Source of the DNA: RHKX01 sp041393495
GTDB taxonomy: Bacteria > Actinomycetota > Thermoleophilia > Solirubrobacterales > 70-9
Assembly: GCA_041393495.1 (NCBI GenBank)
Contig: JAWKKA010000008.1
Coordinates: 72,182-136,181, forward strand
Direction: 5' to 3'
DNA length: 64,000 nt
The position numbers were made by a program, and so were the translations under genes. The notes below the pieces were generated by a model. It was not told the DNA's origin. It saw only the letters and a program-made list of their open reading frames with translations, and did no database searches. Position 1 is the stretch's first letter, and every line of letters starts with the position of its first letter. Shown piece by piece: positions 34,885-43,008 of this stretch.

Positions 34885-34960
34885 GCGGCTCGGGCCGGCG
34901 TCCGGGCACCCAACGCCCGGTGGCGGCTCGGGCCGGCGTCCGGGCACCCAACGCCCGGTG
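34885..34960. repeat. Two tandem copies of a 38-bp repeat
   Basis: A 38-bp unit beginning GCGGCTCGGGCCGGCGTCCG is repeated exactly. It lies in the gap 34855-35220, which has no gene. The remainder of the gap is low-complexity G/C sequence rich in GGCGAGGCGCG and CGCCCGCC runs. Confidence 0.88.
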
Positions 34961-35220
34961 GCGGAGATAACCCACTCCATGGGGAGGAAAAGTCCGCCAC
35001 CGCAGGCGGAGGCGGAGGCTGAGATGGGGCCGCAGGCGCGCGGCGGCGAGGCGCGACGGCGGCGGGACCGCAGGCGCGCGGTGCGGCGAGGCGCGGCGAG
35101 GGCGGGACCGCGCGGTGCGGTGCACCCGCGGAATCCCCGCCCGCCCGCTCGCCACGCCCGCGGGCCCGCCCGCCTGCCGCGCCCGCCGGCCCGGTCGCTC
35201 GCCGCGCCCGCCCGCGCGGG

Positions 35221-36387
35221 TCAGTTGAGCCGCTCGACGATCATCGCCTCGCCCTGGCCGCCGGCGACACACATCGTCTCGAGGCCGATCGAGTGGTCGT
35301 CGGTCTCCATGACGTTGAGCAGGGTCCCCATGATCCGGGCACCGGTCATGCCGAACGGGTGGCCGAGGGCGATCGCGCCGCCGTGGGTGTTCAGCTTCTC
35401 GAGCGGGATGTCGCACTCGTCCATGATCGGGATCACCTGGGCCGCGAACGCCTCGTTGAGCTCGACGACGTCGATGTCACCGATCTTCATCCCGGCGCGG
35501 CCGAGCACCTTCTTGACGGCGCCGATCGGGGCGACCCCCATGTATTCGGGGTTGTTGCCCTCGGTCGCGGCGGTGAGGATCCGGGCGCGCGGCTTCAGGC
35601 CGAGCTCGGATGCCTTCGACTCGGACATGACCAGCGCCGCTGCGGCGCCGTCGTTGAGCGGGCACGAGTTGCCGGCGGTAACGCCGCCGCCGCCGAACGC
35701 CTCGGGCAGCTCGGCGAGCTTCTCGCGCATGTCGCCTTTGTCGGGGCGGGGCCCGTCGTCCCTGGAGACCTCGCCGTCCGGCGTCGGGATCGGGACGATC
35801 TCGCGGGCGAAGAACCCCGACTCCTGCGAGGCCACGGCCAGGTGCTGGGAGCGCAGCGCGTAGTCGTCCATCGCCTCGCGGCTGACGCCGTACTTCTCGG
35901 CGACGTTGACCGCGGTGAGGCCCATGTCGATGTAGACGTTCGGGTAGCCCTCGTGCTCGCCGGTCAGCTTCTCGTTGCGGTCCTCGACGCCGGCGGCCTC
36001 GCTGCGCTCGTTGAAGCGCGAGACGAACTCGAGCCCGGCGGCGACGTAGGCGTCGCCCTCACCGTTCTTGATCGCGTTCGAGGCGTGGCGGATCGCGTCG
36101 AGGGAAGACGCGCAGTAGCGCGACACCGTGACGCCGGTCGTCGTCTCCGGCAGGCTCTCGGAGAGGATCGACATGACCCGGGCGATGTTGAAGGCCTGCA
36201 GCCCCTGCGGCATGCCGACGCCGGCGATCACGTCCTGCACGAGCACCGGATCGACGTCGGGGTTGCGCTCCAGCAAACGATCGATCACGAACGCCCCGGC
36301 CTCCTCGGGCCGAAGCTGGGTGAGAGAGCCCTTGAACGCGCGGCCGATCGGCGTGCGCAGGGTGTCGACGATGACTGCCTCGGGCAT
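35221..36387 (-). CDS. Acetyl-CoA acetyltransferase / thiolase
   Basis: Thiolase of 388 residues that condenses or cleaves acyl-CoA. The nucleophilic cysteine lies in SRYCASSLDAIRHA (about residue 91), and the C-terminal catalytic residues in GGAIALGHPFGMTGAR (His) and CVAGGQGEAMI (Cys). NEAFAAQ is also present. Whether it works in beta-oxidation or in synthesis cannot be decided; no partner dehydrogenase is adjacent. A good AAGGAG ribosome site lies before ATG 36387. Confidence 0.93.
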   Translation of the reverse strand: MPEAVIVDTLRTPIGRAFKGSLTQLRPEEAGAFVIDRLLERNPDVDPVLVQDVIAGVGMPQGLQAFNIARVMSILSESLPETTTGVTVSRYCASSLDAIRHASNAIKNGEGDAYVAAGLEFVSRFNERSEAAGVEDRNEKLTGEHEGYPNVYIDMGLTAVNVAEKYGVSREAMDDYALRSQHLAVASQESGFFAREIVPIPTPDGEVSRDDGPRPDKGDMREKLAELPEAFGGGGVTAGNSCPLNDGAAAALVMSESKASELGLKPRARILTAATEGNNPEYMGVAPIGAVKKVLGRAGMKIGDIDVVELNEAFAAQVIPIMDECDIPLEKLNTHGGAIALGHPFGMTGARIMGTLLNVMETDDHSIGLETMCVAGGQGEAMIVERLN

Positions 36388-36510
36388 CGATTACTCCTTG
36401 GTCGGGACGAGCGGGGAGGCCCGCGGTCGATGGAACGGTGCAGCATCGTACGCATCCGGGTGAATCTCAGGCCGTCGATCGGCAACCAGCCACTATCCTC
36501 GACCACCCTG

Positions 36511-36876
36511 ATGACCCCCGAAGCGACCGGATCCGAGCTCGAGATCGATCCCGCCGAGGCGGCCGACAAGATCGCCGCCGGAGCACAACTGGTCGATGTT
36601 CGCCAAGGCTACGAATGGGATACGGGCCGGATCCCCGGCGCCCGCCACATCCCGCTCGAGCAGCTCCCCGTCGCCTCCGAGCAGCTCGACCGCGACCAAC
36701 CGATCGTCTTCCAGTGTCGGACGGGCAGCCGCTCGGGTCTCGCCACCCAGGTCTTTCGGGCGTCCGGCTTCGAGGCCTACAACCTCGCCGGCGGCCTCCG
36801 CGCCTGGGTCGATGCGGGACGCGAGATCGAGCCCCCCGGCGGCACCGTCGCCGAGCCTCGCCCCGACGCGAGTTGA
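36511..36876 (+). CDS. Rhodanese-domain protein
   Basis: A 121-residue single rhodanese domain with the active-site loop FQCRTGSRSG (Cys at about residue 71), which carries a persulfide in sulfurtransferases. LVDVRQGYEWDTGRIPGARH is the typical start of the fold. Sulfur donor and acceptor are unknown. Start is ATG 36511; a TATCCT -10-like box lies 11 bases upstream. Its stop overlaps a possible TTG start of the next gene. Confidence 0.88.
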   Translation: MTPEATGSELEIDPAEAADKIAAGAQLVDVRQGYEWDTGRIPGARHIPLEQLPVASEQLDRDQPIVFQCRTGSRSGLATQVFRASGFEAYNLAGGLRAWVDAGREIEPPGGTVAEPRPDAS

Positions 36877-37604
36877 ATGCCGTGCAGGGACGGTCGCCCG
36901 CCACCCCTCCGTCCGAAGGCGCCGCCCCGCCCGCAGGGGAGCACTCGCCCGGCCCCCCTCCGCAGGGAGCGCCGCCACCCGCCGCCGTTCCGTTGCACGG
37001 TATGCCGCCTCCCCCGGCCCCGGGTGCCGACCCGCCGACCCGGGTCGAGGCGCCGCCGGCCCCGCCCGCGCAGCCGCAGCCGACCCAGGCGACGCCGCCG
37101 CCCGCACAGCCGCAGCCGCAGCCGACCCGGGCGACGCCGTCGTCGGGGGTCAGGCGCCCGATCACCCAGCCCGGCGCCCGGCCACCGACCGGGGCGCTGC
37201 CCGCCCGTCCCGCCGGCGAGGTCGAGGGCCTGCGGGCCTGGGTCGCCGAGCTCGACCGCAAGCTCGGCCTCCGCACGTACCTGACGCTCGCCGCCGCCCT
37301 GCTCGCCCTCGCCTGCTCGATCGTTGCGGTGGTTCTCGCCGTCGACGCGCGCGACAACGCGGCGAGCAGCGACGACATCGCCAGCCTCGAGCAGGAGATC
37401 GCAGCGCTCCAGGGCGCGGCCGCGGCGGCCGGGTCCGCAGGGGCGACCGACACCTCGACGCTCGAGAGCCGGCTCGGCACGCTCGAGTCCAAGGTCGACG
37501 ACTTCGCCGCGGCGCAGGAGGCAGCCGACAAGCGGATCGGGGTTGCCGAGGACGACATCGACGACCTCCGCAGCCAGATCAGCGACCTGAGCGGCGGGGG
37601 CTGA
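36873..37604 (+). CDS. Proline-rich membrane protein with extracytoplasmic coiled coil
   Basis: About 243 residues. The first 110 are Pro/Ala/Gln-rich (PPPAPGADPP, PAQPQPTQATPP). They are followed by a membrane helix (about 137-160) and a C-terminal heptad region (SLEQEIAALQ, LESRLGTLESKVDDFAAAQE, DIDDLRSQISDL). The TTG at 36873 overlaps the rhodanese stop (TTGA) and would couple translation; GTG 36882 is an alternative. I do not recognise a family. It could be a structural or scaffold protein; that is a guess from shape only. Confidence 0.6.
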   Translation: MNAVQGRSPATPPSEGAAPPAGEHSPGPPPQGAPPPAAVPLHGMPPPPAPGADPPTRVEAPPAPPAQPQPTQATPPPAQPQPQPTRATPSSGVRRPITQPGARPPTGALPARPAGEVEGLRAWVAELDRKLGLRTYLTLAAALLALACSIVAVVLAVDARDNAASSDDIASLEQEIAALQGAAAAAGSAGATDTSTLESRLGTLESKVDDFAAAQEAADKRIGVAEDDIDDLRSQISDLSGGG

Positions 37605-37729
37605 GCCCGGAGGGAGCCGCGGCGATGGCGTCCGCGGCCGGCTCTACAGTCGCCACCGTCTGACGATCGTGGCATCCGGCACGATCGTCGCCTCGAACAA
37701 GGGCCGGCGGCCCGGAAGGAGAGCGACCG

Positions 37730-37876
37730 ATGCCCCAGGGTTACTGCGTCAAGGAACGCAAGAAGGTCGAGATCAAGGACCCCGAGCAGATCACGATGAA
37801 GAACGGCAAGCCGGCGATCAGGGGCACCTGCCCCGACTGCGGCACGAAGATCTTCAGGATCGGAAAGATGAGCTGA
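37730..37876 (+). CDS. DUF5679-like small zinc-ribbon protein
   Basis: A 48-residue protein (begins MPQGYCVKERKKVEIKDPEQ). A CPDC pair near the C-terminus and an upstream Cys could bind zinc. Its size and the segment ITMKNGKPAIRGTCPDCG match the DUF5679 family, common in actinobacteria and of unknown function. An AAGGAG ribosome site lies ten bases before the ATG. It is too short for many gene callers but looks real. Confidence 0.78.
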   Translation: MPQGYCVKERKKVEIKDPEQITMKNGKPAIRGTCPDCGTKIFRIGKMS

Positions 37877-38001
37877 CCGCCGCGGGGACGGCCCCGCGAT
37901 CGAGGCCGTCCACCGGGTTGTCAGATCCGCCGGTCGGCACCTTGCCGGGATGCCCGGGCTGGTGACGAACGGCGCAATCGGTGGAACAATGCTGCGCACC
38001 G

Positions 38002-38445
38002 ATGCCCGGTCCGCAGAAACCGCTCGAGCTGATCCTTGCCCGGAACCTGCTGACGAGCGTGACGACTCCGGCCTTCCTGGTCGGCAGGGACGGGACGCTG
38101 CTGTTCTACAACGAGAGCGCCGGCGCGCTGATCGGACGGCCGTTCGAGGACATCGGGCAGCTCGACCTCGAGGAGTGGACGCGCCGATTCGGCCCGTTCG
38201 ACGAGGACGATGAGCCGTTCCCCGTCGCCGATCTGCCCCTGACCCGGGCGCTTCGCGACGGCCGCCCAGCCCACGACGAGTTCTCGGTCCGCTCGGCCGA
38301 CGGCGTCAAGCACAGGATCGCCGCCAGCGCGATGCCGATCGTGGGGACCGGCACCGGGGCCTCCGGCGTGATGGTGATCTTCTGGCCCGTCGACGAGGAG
38401 CAGGCACGCGAGGTCACCACCGGCCGCCACGAGGTGACGTCGTGA
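38002..38445 (+). CDS. PAS-domain protein
   Basis: A 147-residue protein made almost wholly of one PAS fold (AFLVGRDGTLLFYNESAGALIG, about residues 21-42), without an attached kinase or HTH output domain. It may sense a small molecule or pass a signal by binding a partner. The stop overlaps the GTG start of the MBL-fold gene by four bases, so the two probably work together. Start ATG 38002 is preferred over the in-frame GTG 37981, because an AACAAT -10-like box lies between them. Confidence 0.75.
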   Translation: MPGPQKPLELILARNLLTSVTTPAFLVGRDGTLLFYNESAGALIGRPFEDIGQLDLEEWTRRFGPFDEDDEPFPVADLPLTRALRDGRPAHDEFSVRSADGVKHRIAASAMPIVGTGTGASGVMVIFWPVDEEQAREVTTGRHEVTS

Positions 38446-39326
38446 GGGTCCGGGTCTGGGGAGCGCGCGGGTCGATCCCCGCGCCGGGGCCGGAGATGAA
38501 CCGTTACGGGGGCAATACGTCCTGCGTCGAGCTGACGCTCGCGAGCGGCGAGACGCTGATCCTCGACGCCGGCACCGGCATCCGCACGCTCGGGTTCTCG
38601 CTGCCGCCGGACCTCGACGCGATCAACATCCTGCTCACCCACCTCCACCTCGACCACATCCAGGGGCTGATGTTCTTCCCCCCCTGCTTTCGGACCGAGT
38701 CCCGCATCCGGATCTTTGGCCCGAGCTCGCCCGAGGCCTCGCTCGAGGCGCGGATCGCCCGCTACATCTCGGCGCCGCTCTCGCCGGTCGAGGTTCGCGA
38801 GCTTCCCTGTGACGTCTCGTTCCTCGACGCGCCCGCCACCGAATGGGAGATCGGCGGCGCGACGATCCGCGCCGAGGCCGTGACCCATCGCGGGCCGACT
38901 CTCGGCTACCGGATCAGCGACGGCGACACGACGCTCTGCTACATCCCCGACCACGAGCCCGGCCTCGGCGCCGACCTCGGCACGCTCAGCGAGGAGTGGA
39001 TCTCCGGCTACAACCTCGCCCGCGGCGCAGACCTGCTGATCCACGACTGCCAGTACACCGACGAGGAGTACCCGGGGCACGAGGGCTGGGGGCACTCGCC
39101 GATCAGCGACGCGGTGACCTTCGCCTCGCGCGTCGGGGCGAAGCGGACGCTGCTGTTCCACCACGACCCGCTCCACACCGACGGCTTCCTCGATGACCTG
39201 CACCGCAGCGCCCGGCGCTACTGGCAGGACCTCGGCGGCGACCCGGAGCGGCTCGGGCTGGCGGCCGAGCGGGCCGAGCTGACGGTCGCGGCGCCACAGA
39301 CCGCGGCGCCACGGATCGCGGTCTGA
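38442..39326 (+). CDS. MBL-fold metallohydrolase
   Basis: A 294-residue metallo-beta-lactamase-fold enzyme. The metal-binding motif is HLHLDHIQG (about residues 66-74), with further ligands in EAVTHRG, IPDHEP, HDCQY and FHHDP. It resembles the PhnP/RNase Z-like group of cyclic phosphodiesterases (starts RVRVWGARGSIPAPGPEMNR), often coupled with PAS or response-regulator proteins. The exact substrate is unknown. GTG start, translationally coupled to the PAS protein gene. Confidence 0.87.
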   Translation: MRVRVWGARGSIPAPGPEMNRYGGNTSCVELTLASGETLILDAGTGIRTLGFSLPPDLDAINILLTHLHLDHIQGLMFFPPCFRTESRIRIFGPSSPEASLEARIARYISAPLSPVEVRELPCDVSFLDAPATEWEIGGATIRAEAVTHRGPTLGYRISDGDTTLCYIPDHEPGLGADLGTLSEEWISGYNLARGADLLIHDCQYTDEEYPGHEGWGHSPISDAVTFASRVGAKRTLLFHHDPLHTDGFLDDLHRSARRYWQDLGGDPERLGLAAERAELTVAAPQTAAPRIAV

Positions 39327-39416
39327 GCACCCTCGCGGCTGCCGCCCTCGCTCGCCTCATTCGCCCGTGACGCTGCGGGTCGTGTGGGCGTGCCGCCCGC
39401 CGGCGGTCCCGCGGCA

Positions 39417-39464
39417 GTACAAGCGGAGGGGGCGAATTTTCGACGCCGGTACAAACACGAGGGG
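39417..39464 (+). promoter_or_regulatory. Paired GTACAA repeats upstream of amt
   Basis: Two copies of GTACAA followed by a G-rich run (39417 and 39449) are exactly 32 bases, about three helical turns, apart. They flank an AT-rich GAATTTTCG. They lie 80-125 bases upstream of amt and could be regulator sites. The wider 39327-39542 gap holds no gene. Confidence 0.35.
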
Positions 39465-39542
39465 ACCCCCCGGGCTCAGACTGCTCGCACTGGCAATCCA
39501 CTACCGCCGGTCGACGGCGGCGGCAAGGAGGGGAACCGACGA

Positions 39543-41039
39543 ATGACCAAGCGCATCGGCCTCACGGTCACCGTGGCCCTGGCGGCCGCCCTGCTCGTCC
39601 CGGACCTCGCCGCGGCCCAGGACGGCACGCGGCTGCTGAAGTCCACGTCGCTGGAGCTCGACATGGTCTGGGTGGCCGTCTCGTGCGCGCTGGTCTTTCT
39701 GATGCAGGCCGGGTTCCTGTTCCTGGAGATCGGGTTCAGCCGTGAGAAGAACGCCGGCGCCGGCGTCGGCAAGATCCTGATCAACATCGCGATCGTGACG
39801 ATCGCCTGGTGGGCGGTCGGCTACGCGGTCAGCGGCTTCGGCAACGACGTCTTCGGGACCGACGGCTTCTTCTTCCACTTCGGCCAGACGATCGGCAGCG
39901 GGGCCGACGCGTTCGCCGTCAGCGGGTCCGATGCGATGCTGATGCTCTACGGCCTCGCCTTCGCGGCGGTCTCGCTGGCGATCGTCTGGGGTACGACCCT
40001 GGAGCGGATCAAGTTCAGCGCCTACGTGATCTACGCGGTCGTCTTCGGCGCCGTCATCTATCCGATCGTCGCCCACTCGGTCTGGGGCGGCGGCCTGCTC
40101 TCCGACGTCGGCGGCAGGCCGGTGATGGACTTCGCGGGCTCCTCGGTCGTCCACCTGACCGGCGCCGTCGGCGGCCTCGCGGCGCTGCTGCTGCTCGGCG
40201 CCCGCCGCGGCAAGTACGCCGGCGACGGCTCCCCACGCGCGATCCCCGGCCACTCGATGCCGTTCGTCGGGCTCGCCGTGATGATCCTCTGGATCGGCTG
40301 GTTCGGGTTCAACGGCGGCTCGACGTTCGGCACCTCGGACGTCTTCTTCGGCGAGGTGATGCTGAACACGCAGCTCGCCGCCGCCGCCGGCGTGATCGGC
40401 GCGGTCCTGGTCTGCTACCGGAAGACGAAGTCGCTCGACGTCGGCATGGCCGGCAACGGCGCCATCGCCGGACTCGTCGCGATCACCGCGCCGTCCGGCT
40501 TCGTCGAGTTCTGGGCGGCCCCGATCATCGGCTTGATCGCCGGCGTCCTCGTCGTCCACTCGGTGATCGCGATCGAGCGGCGCCTCGACGACCCGGTCGG
40601 CGCGCTCTCGGCGCACGGCATGGCCGGGATCTGGGGAACGATCGCAGTCGGCATCTTCGCCTCGCCGCGCCTGATCGCGGATGGGGCGGCGCCGGGGATC
40701 CTCTACGGGATCACCGACGGCGGCTTCGCCGGCTCGCTCGGGCAGCTCGGCGTCCAGGCGCTCGCCGTCGTCGCGACCTTCGCGTTCGTCTTCGCCGGCT
40801 CGTATGCGGTGTTCGCGGCGATCAAGGCTACGATCGGGCTGCGCGTCTCCGAAGACGAGGAGCTCGCCGGTCTGGACATCTCCACGCACGGCATGTACGG
40901 CTATCCCGAGTCGTTCATCCCCCGCGAGGAGTACCCGGGTTCCGGGATGTACGAGCCGAGCGTCGCCGGAACGCCGATCGCGACGCCGACGGCACAGGCC
41001 GCCCCTCCCGCCGGCCCGGCGCCGACGGCAAGCGCCTAG
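39543..41039 (+). CDS. amt: Ammonium transporter
   Basis: Moves ammonium into the cell. The 498-residue protein has a cleavable-looking signal (ends near DLAAAQDG) and eleven membrane helices. It carries the twin pore histidines in SSVVHLTGAVGG and SAHGMAGIWG, and the Amt signature near DFAGSSVVHL. The C-terminus has a conserved LDISTHGMYGYPE segment that regulates gating, then an Ala/Pro-rich tail. An AAGGAGGGG ribosome site precedes the ATG. glnK follows 34 bases downstream, the classic amt-glnK pair in which GlnK blocks the pore when nitrogen is plentiful. Confidence 0.95.
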   Translation: MTKRIGLTVTVALAAALLVPDLAAAQDGTRLLKSTSLELDMVWVAVSCALVFLMQAGFLFLEIGFSREKNAGAGVGKILINIAIVTIAWWAVGYAVSGFGNDVFGTDGFFFHFGQTIGSGADAFAVSGSDAMLMLYGLAFAAVSLAIVWGTTLERIKFSAYVIYAVVFGAVIYPIVAHSVWGGGLLSDVGGRPVMDFAGSSVVHLTGAVGGLAALLLLGARRGKYAGDGSPRAIPGHSMPFVGLAVMILWIGWFGFNGGSTFGTSDVFFGEVMLNTQLAAAAGVIGAVLVCYRKTKSLDVGMAGNGAIAGLVAITAPSGFVEFWAAPIIGLIAGVLVVHSVIAIERRLDDPVGALSAHGMAGIWGTIAVGIFASPRLIADGAAPGILYGITDGGFAGSLGQLGVQALAVVATFAFVFAGSYAVFAAIKATIGLRVSEDEELAGLDISTHGMYGYPESFIPREEYPGSGMYEPSVAGTPIATPTAQAAPPAGPAPTASA

Positions 41040-41073
41040 CCCGCCGATCAAACACCCCAAGGAGCTGAGAGCA

Positions 41074-41445
41074 GTGAAGAAGGTCGAAGCGTTCATCCGC
41101 CACGAGGCATTCGAGCCGATCCGCCAGGAGCTGCTCGAGCGGGGCATCCCCTCCCTCTCGATCTCCGAGGTCAAGGGCTCGGGCCGTCAGAAGGGGGTCG
41201 TCGAGCATTACCGGGGAGCGAGCCTGACCGTCAACGTCCGCCCGAAGCTGAAGATCGAGTGCGTCGTCGACGACGCCGAGAAGGAGCTGGTGGTCGAGAC
41301 GATCCTCAAGCACGCCCGGACCGGCTCGATCGGCGACGGCAAGATCTTCGTCCTCCCGGTCGAGGAGGCGATCCGGATCCGCACCGGCGAGGAGGGCGAG
41401 GACGTCCTGCAGGCCCACGAGGGCTCCGAGGTTCCGGCGGGGTAA
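41074..41445 (+). CDS. glnK: PII nitrogen regulatory protein with Leu in place of T-loop Tyr51
   Basis: A 123-residue PII trimer subunit, which senses ATP/ADP and 2-oxoglutarate and controls Amt. The T-loop (KGSGRQKGVVEHYRGASLT, residues 34-52) is recognisable, with Gln39, Lys40 and Gly41. The B-loop TGSIGDGKIFV and C-loop RIRTGEEG are also present. Position 51, the tyrosine that is uridylylated in proteobacteria and adenylylated in Streptomyces and Corynebacterium, is leucine. Covalent control at that site is therefore ruled out. Tyr46 is kept. GTG start with an AAGGAG site upstream. Confidence 0.94.
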   Translation: MKKVEAFIRHEAFEPIRQELLERGIPSLSISEVKGSGRQKGVVEHYRGASLTVNVRPKLKIECVVDDAEKELVVETILKHARTGSIGDGKIFVLPVEEAIRIRTGEEGEDVLQAHEGSEVPAG

Positions 41446-41749
41446 CGCCCGCCGGGTGGGCAGCCCTCGCCGGGCGGGGCAGCCCCCGCTGGGCGGGGCA
41501 GCGCCCGCCGGGCGGGGCAGCGCCCTGGGGCAGCGCCCGCTGGGGTGGATCCCGCCGGGATCTCGGCGCCGGGCGCCCCAGCGGGCGGCAGCGCCCGCCG
41601 GGCGGGGCAGCCCCCGCCGGGGTGGATCCCGCCGGGATCTCGGCGCCAGGCGCCCCAGCGGGCGGAGCAGGGACGAAGCCGGCGACGTCCTCGCGGGGCG
41701 GCTGCGGAGACCGCGGGTTGCGGGACCGCGGCGCCGGCTCGCGGGCTGA
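41446..41749. repeat. Repeat-rich gap with two 46-bp elements (copies B and C)
   Basis: This 300-base gap between convergent glnK and a coiled-coil gene has no gene. It holds four or five copies of a CGCCGGGCGGGGCAGCGCC-like unit of about 19 bp. It also holds two copies, 77 bases apart, of the 46-bp palindromic element (41538-41583 and 41615-41660). The two copies differ at only two positions and contain an inner GATCCC-GCC-GGGATC hairpin. Confidence 0.85.
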
Positions 41750-42697
41750 TCAGCCGAGCACTTCGCGGCGGGCCCGCTCGGCGGCCTGCTCGGCCTCGCG
41801 GGCGGCGCGGAGGCGTGCCTCCCTCGCCACCTCCTCGCGGCGCTCCTCGGCCTCGGCCTCGGCCTGCTTGGCCAGTCGCGCCCCCTCGAGCTCGGCCTCG
41901 CGGGCGGCGCGCTGTCGCGCCTTCTCGCCACTGACCAGCGCCTCGCGCTTGAGCTTCTCCATCTCGCCGGCGAGCTTGCGCTCCGCCTCGGCCTTGGCCC
42001 GCCGCTCGGTCTCGTCGGCGAGGCGCTCGGCGAGGTTCTTGAGCCGGGCCTCGGCGAGGTTGAGCTTGCCCTCGACCTCCTTGCGGACCTCGACCTCGGC
42101 GGCGAGCTTGCGGCGACCGTCCTCGCGAACCCGCTCCAGCTCGTCCTCGAAGCCGTCCTCCCGCTTGGCGATCCGCGCGTCGAGCTCACGGGCGCGATGC
42201 TCGATCCCCTCCTCGAGCTGCCTGCGACGCGCCTCGATGTCGGTCTCGGCCTTGCGCCGGCGCAGCTCCATGCGCTCCTCGAGCTCGGCCTTGCGATCCT
42301 TCAACTCGGTGCTGATCCGCTCGGCGCCCTCGGCCTTCATCGCCGCGATCGCCTCCTTGAGCTTCTTCTCGGCGCGGGCCCGGAGCTCCTTCCGGCTCTC
42401 CTCGACCTGCTCGCCGTAGGCCTTCTCGGCCGCCTCGATCCGCTCCGCGGCCGACTGCTCGGCACGGTCGGCACGGGCGACCGCGGCGTCGCGCTCGGCG
42501 ACAGCACGGCGAGCGATCGATTCGGCGCCGGAAGCCCGCAGCGCCGACTCGCGAGCCTCGGCGGCAACCCTCTCGACCTCGGTCGTGAGCGCCGCCACGT
42601 CGTCGGAGCGGGCCCGCTCGACCTCCTCCTGGACCGCGTCGGTGGCGGCGCGCGCCCGCTCGGTCCCGGCGGGTTGGTCGTTGCCGCTCGATTCCAT
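41750..42697 (-). CDS. Long coiled-coil protein
   Basis: A 315-residue, highly charged, almost wholly helical protein (Glu/Arg/Ala-rich, for example ERMELRRRKAETDIEARRRQ). Continuous heptads run from about residue 20 to the end. There are no membrane segments and no cysteines. It resembles cytoskeletal or polarity scaffold proteins such as DivIVA/Wag31-associated coiled coils only in general character, so no function is given. ATG 42697 is preferred to the GTG 12 bases earlier, because a GGAGG site lies seven bases before it. Confidence 0.72.
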   Translation of the reverse strand: MESSGNDQPAGTERARAATDAVQEEVERARSDDVAALTTEVERVAAEARESALRASGAESIARRAVAERDAAVARADRAEQSAAERIEAAEKAYGEQVEESRKELRARAEKKLKEAIAAMKAEGAERISTELKDRKAELEERMELRRRKAETDIEARRRQLEEGIEHRARELDARIAKREDGFEDELERVREDGRRKLAAEVEVRKEVEGKLNLAEARLKNLAERLADETERRAKAEAERKLAGEMEKLKREALVSGEKARQRAAREAELEGARLAKQAEAEAEERREEVAREARLRAAREAEQAAERARREVLG

Positions 42698-42764
42698 CAG
42701 ATCCTCCACTCCGCGCCGTCGAGCCTACCCATTGCCGCGCGATCCGGCATCTCCGCGGTCGAGC

Positions 42765-42986
42765 TCACGGCTTCATCCGCGGCGCCGGCCCGTCGTAGCT
42801 CAGCGCGACGACGATCGCGAGGATCGAGCTGACCGTGACGAACAGGATCGCAGCCGCCAGCAGCTTCGGCATCTTCGCGGCGTGCGCGTAGATCCCGACG
42901 AGGAAGCCGGCCCCGATCATCAGCGCGTAGGGACCCGCCTCGTCGCCGAAGGCGGCAACGAGGGTTGCGACCACGGATGGGCTCAC
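42765..42986 (-). CDS. Small two-helix membrane protein
   Basis: A 73-residue protein with two hydrophobic helices (about residues 18-36 and 41-63) separated by a short basic turn (HAAKMPK). Family not recognised. Start is GTG 42986, only six bases from a GATAAT -10 box. It is divergent from the MoxR gene, 22 bases away. Confidence 0.65.
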   Translation of the reverse strand: MSPSVVATLVAAFGDEAGPYALMIGAGFLVGIYAHAAKMPKLLAAAILFVTVSSILAIVVALSYDGPAPRMKP

Positions 42987-42992
42987 GCCGCC

Positions 42993-42998
42993 ATTATC
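42993..42998 (-). promoter_or_regulatory. -10 box (GATAAT) of the small membrane gene, overlapping the divergent -10 box
   Basis: GATAAT on the minus strand ends six bases before GTG 42986. Four of its six bases are shared with the plus-strand TATCAT box of the MoxR gene. Confidence 0.5.
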
Positions 42999-43000
42999 AT
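42995..43000 (+). promoter_or_regulatory. -10 box (TATCAT) of the MoxR-VWA operon
   Basis: TATCAT ends eight bases before GTG 43009 and overlaps the divergent GATAAT box. Confidence 0.55.
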
Positions 43001-43008
43001 CGACCCGA

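Noticed and set aside
37981..38001. GTG 37981 as start of the PAS gene
   Set aside because: An AACAAT -10-like box lies just inside it, so ATG 38002 is the better start.
41446..41749. Possible CRISPR array after glnK
   Set aside because: Units are about 19 bp with no unique spacers of constant size, and no cas genes are nearby.
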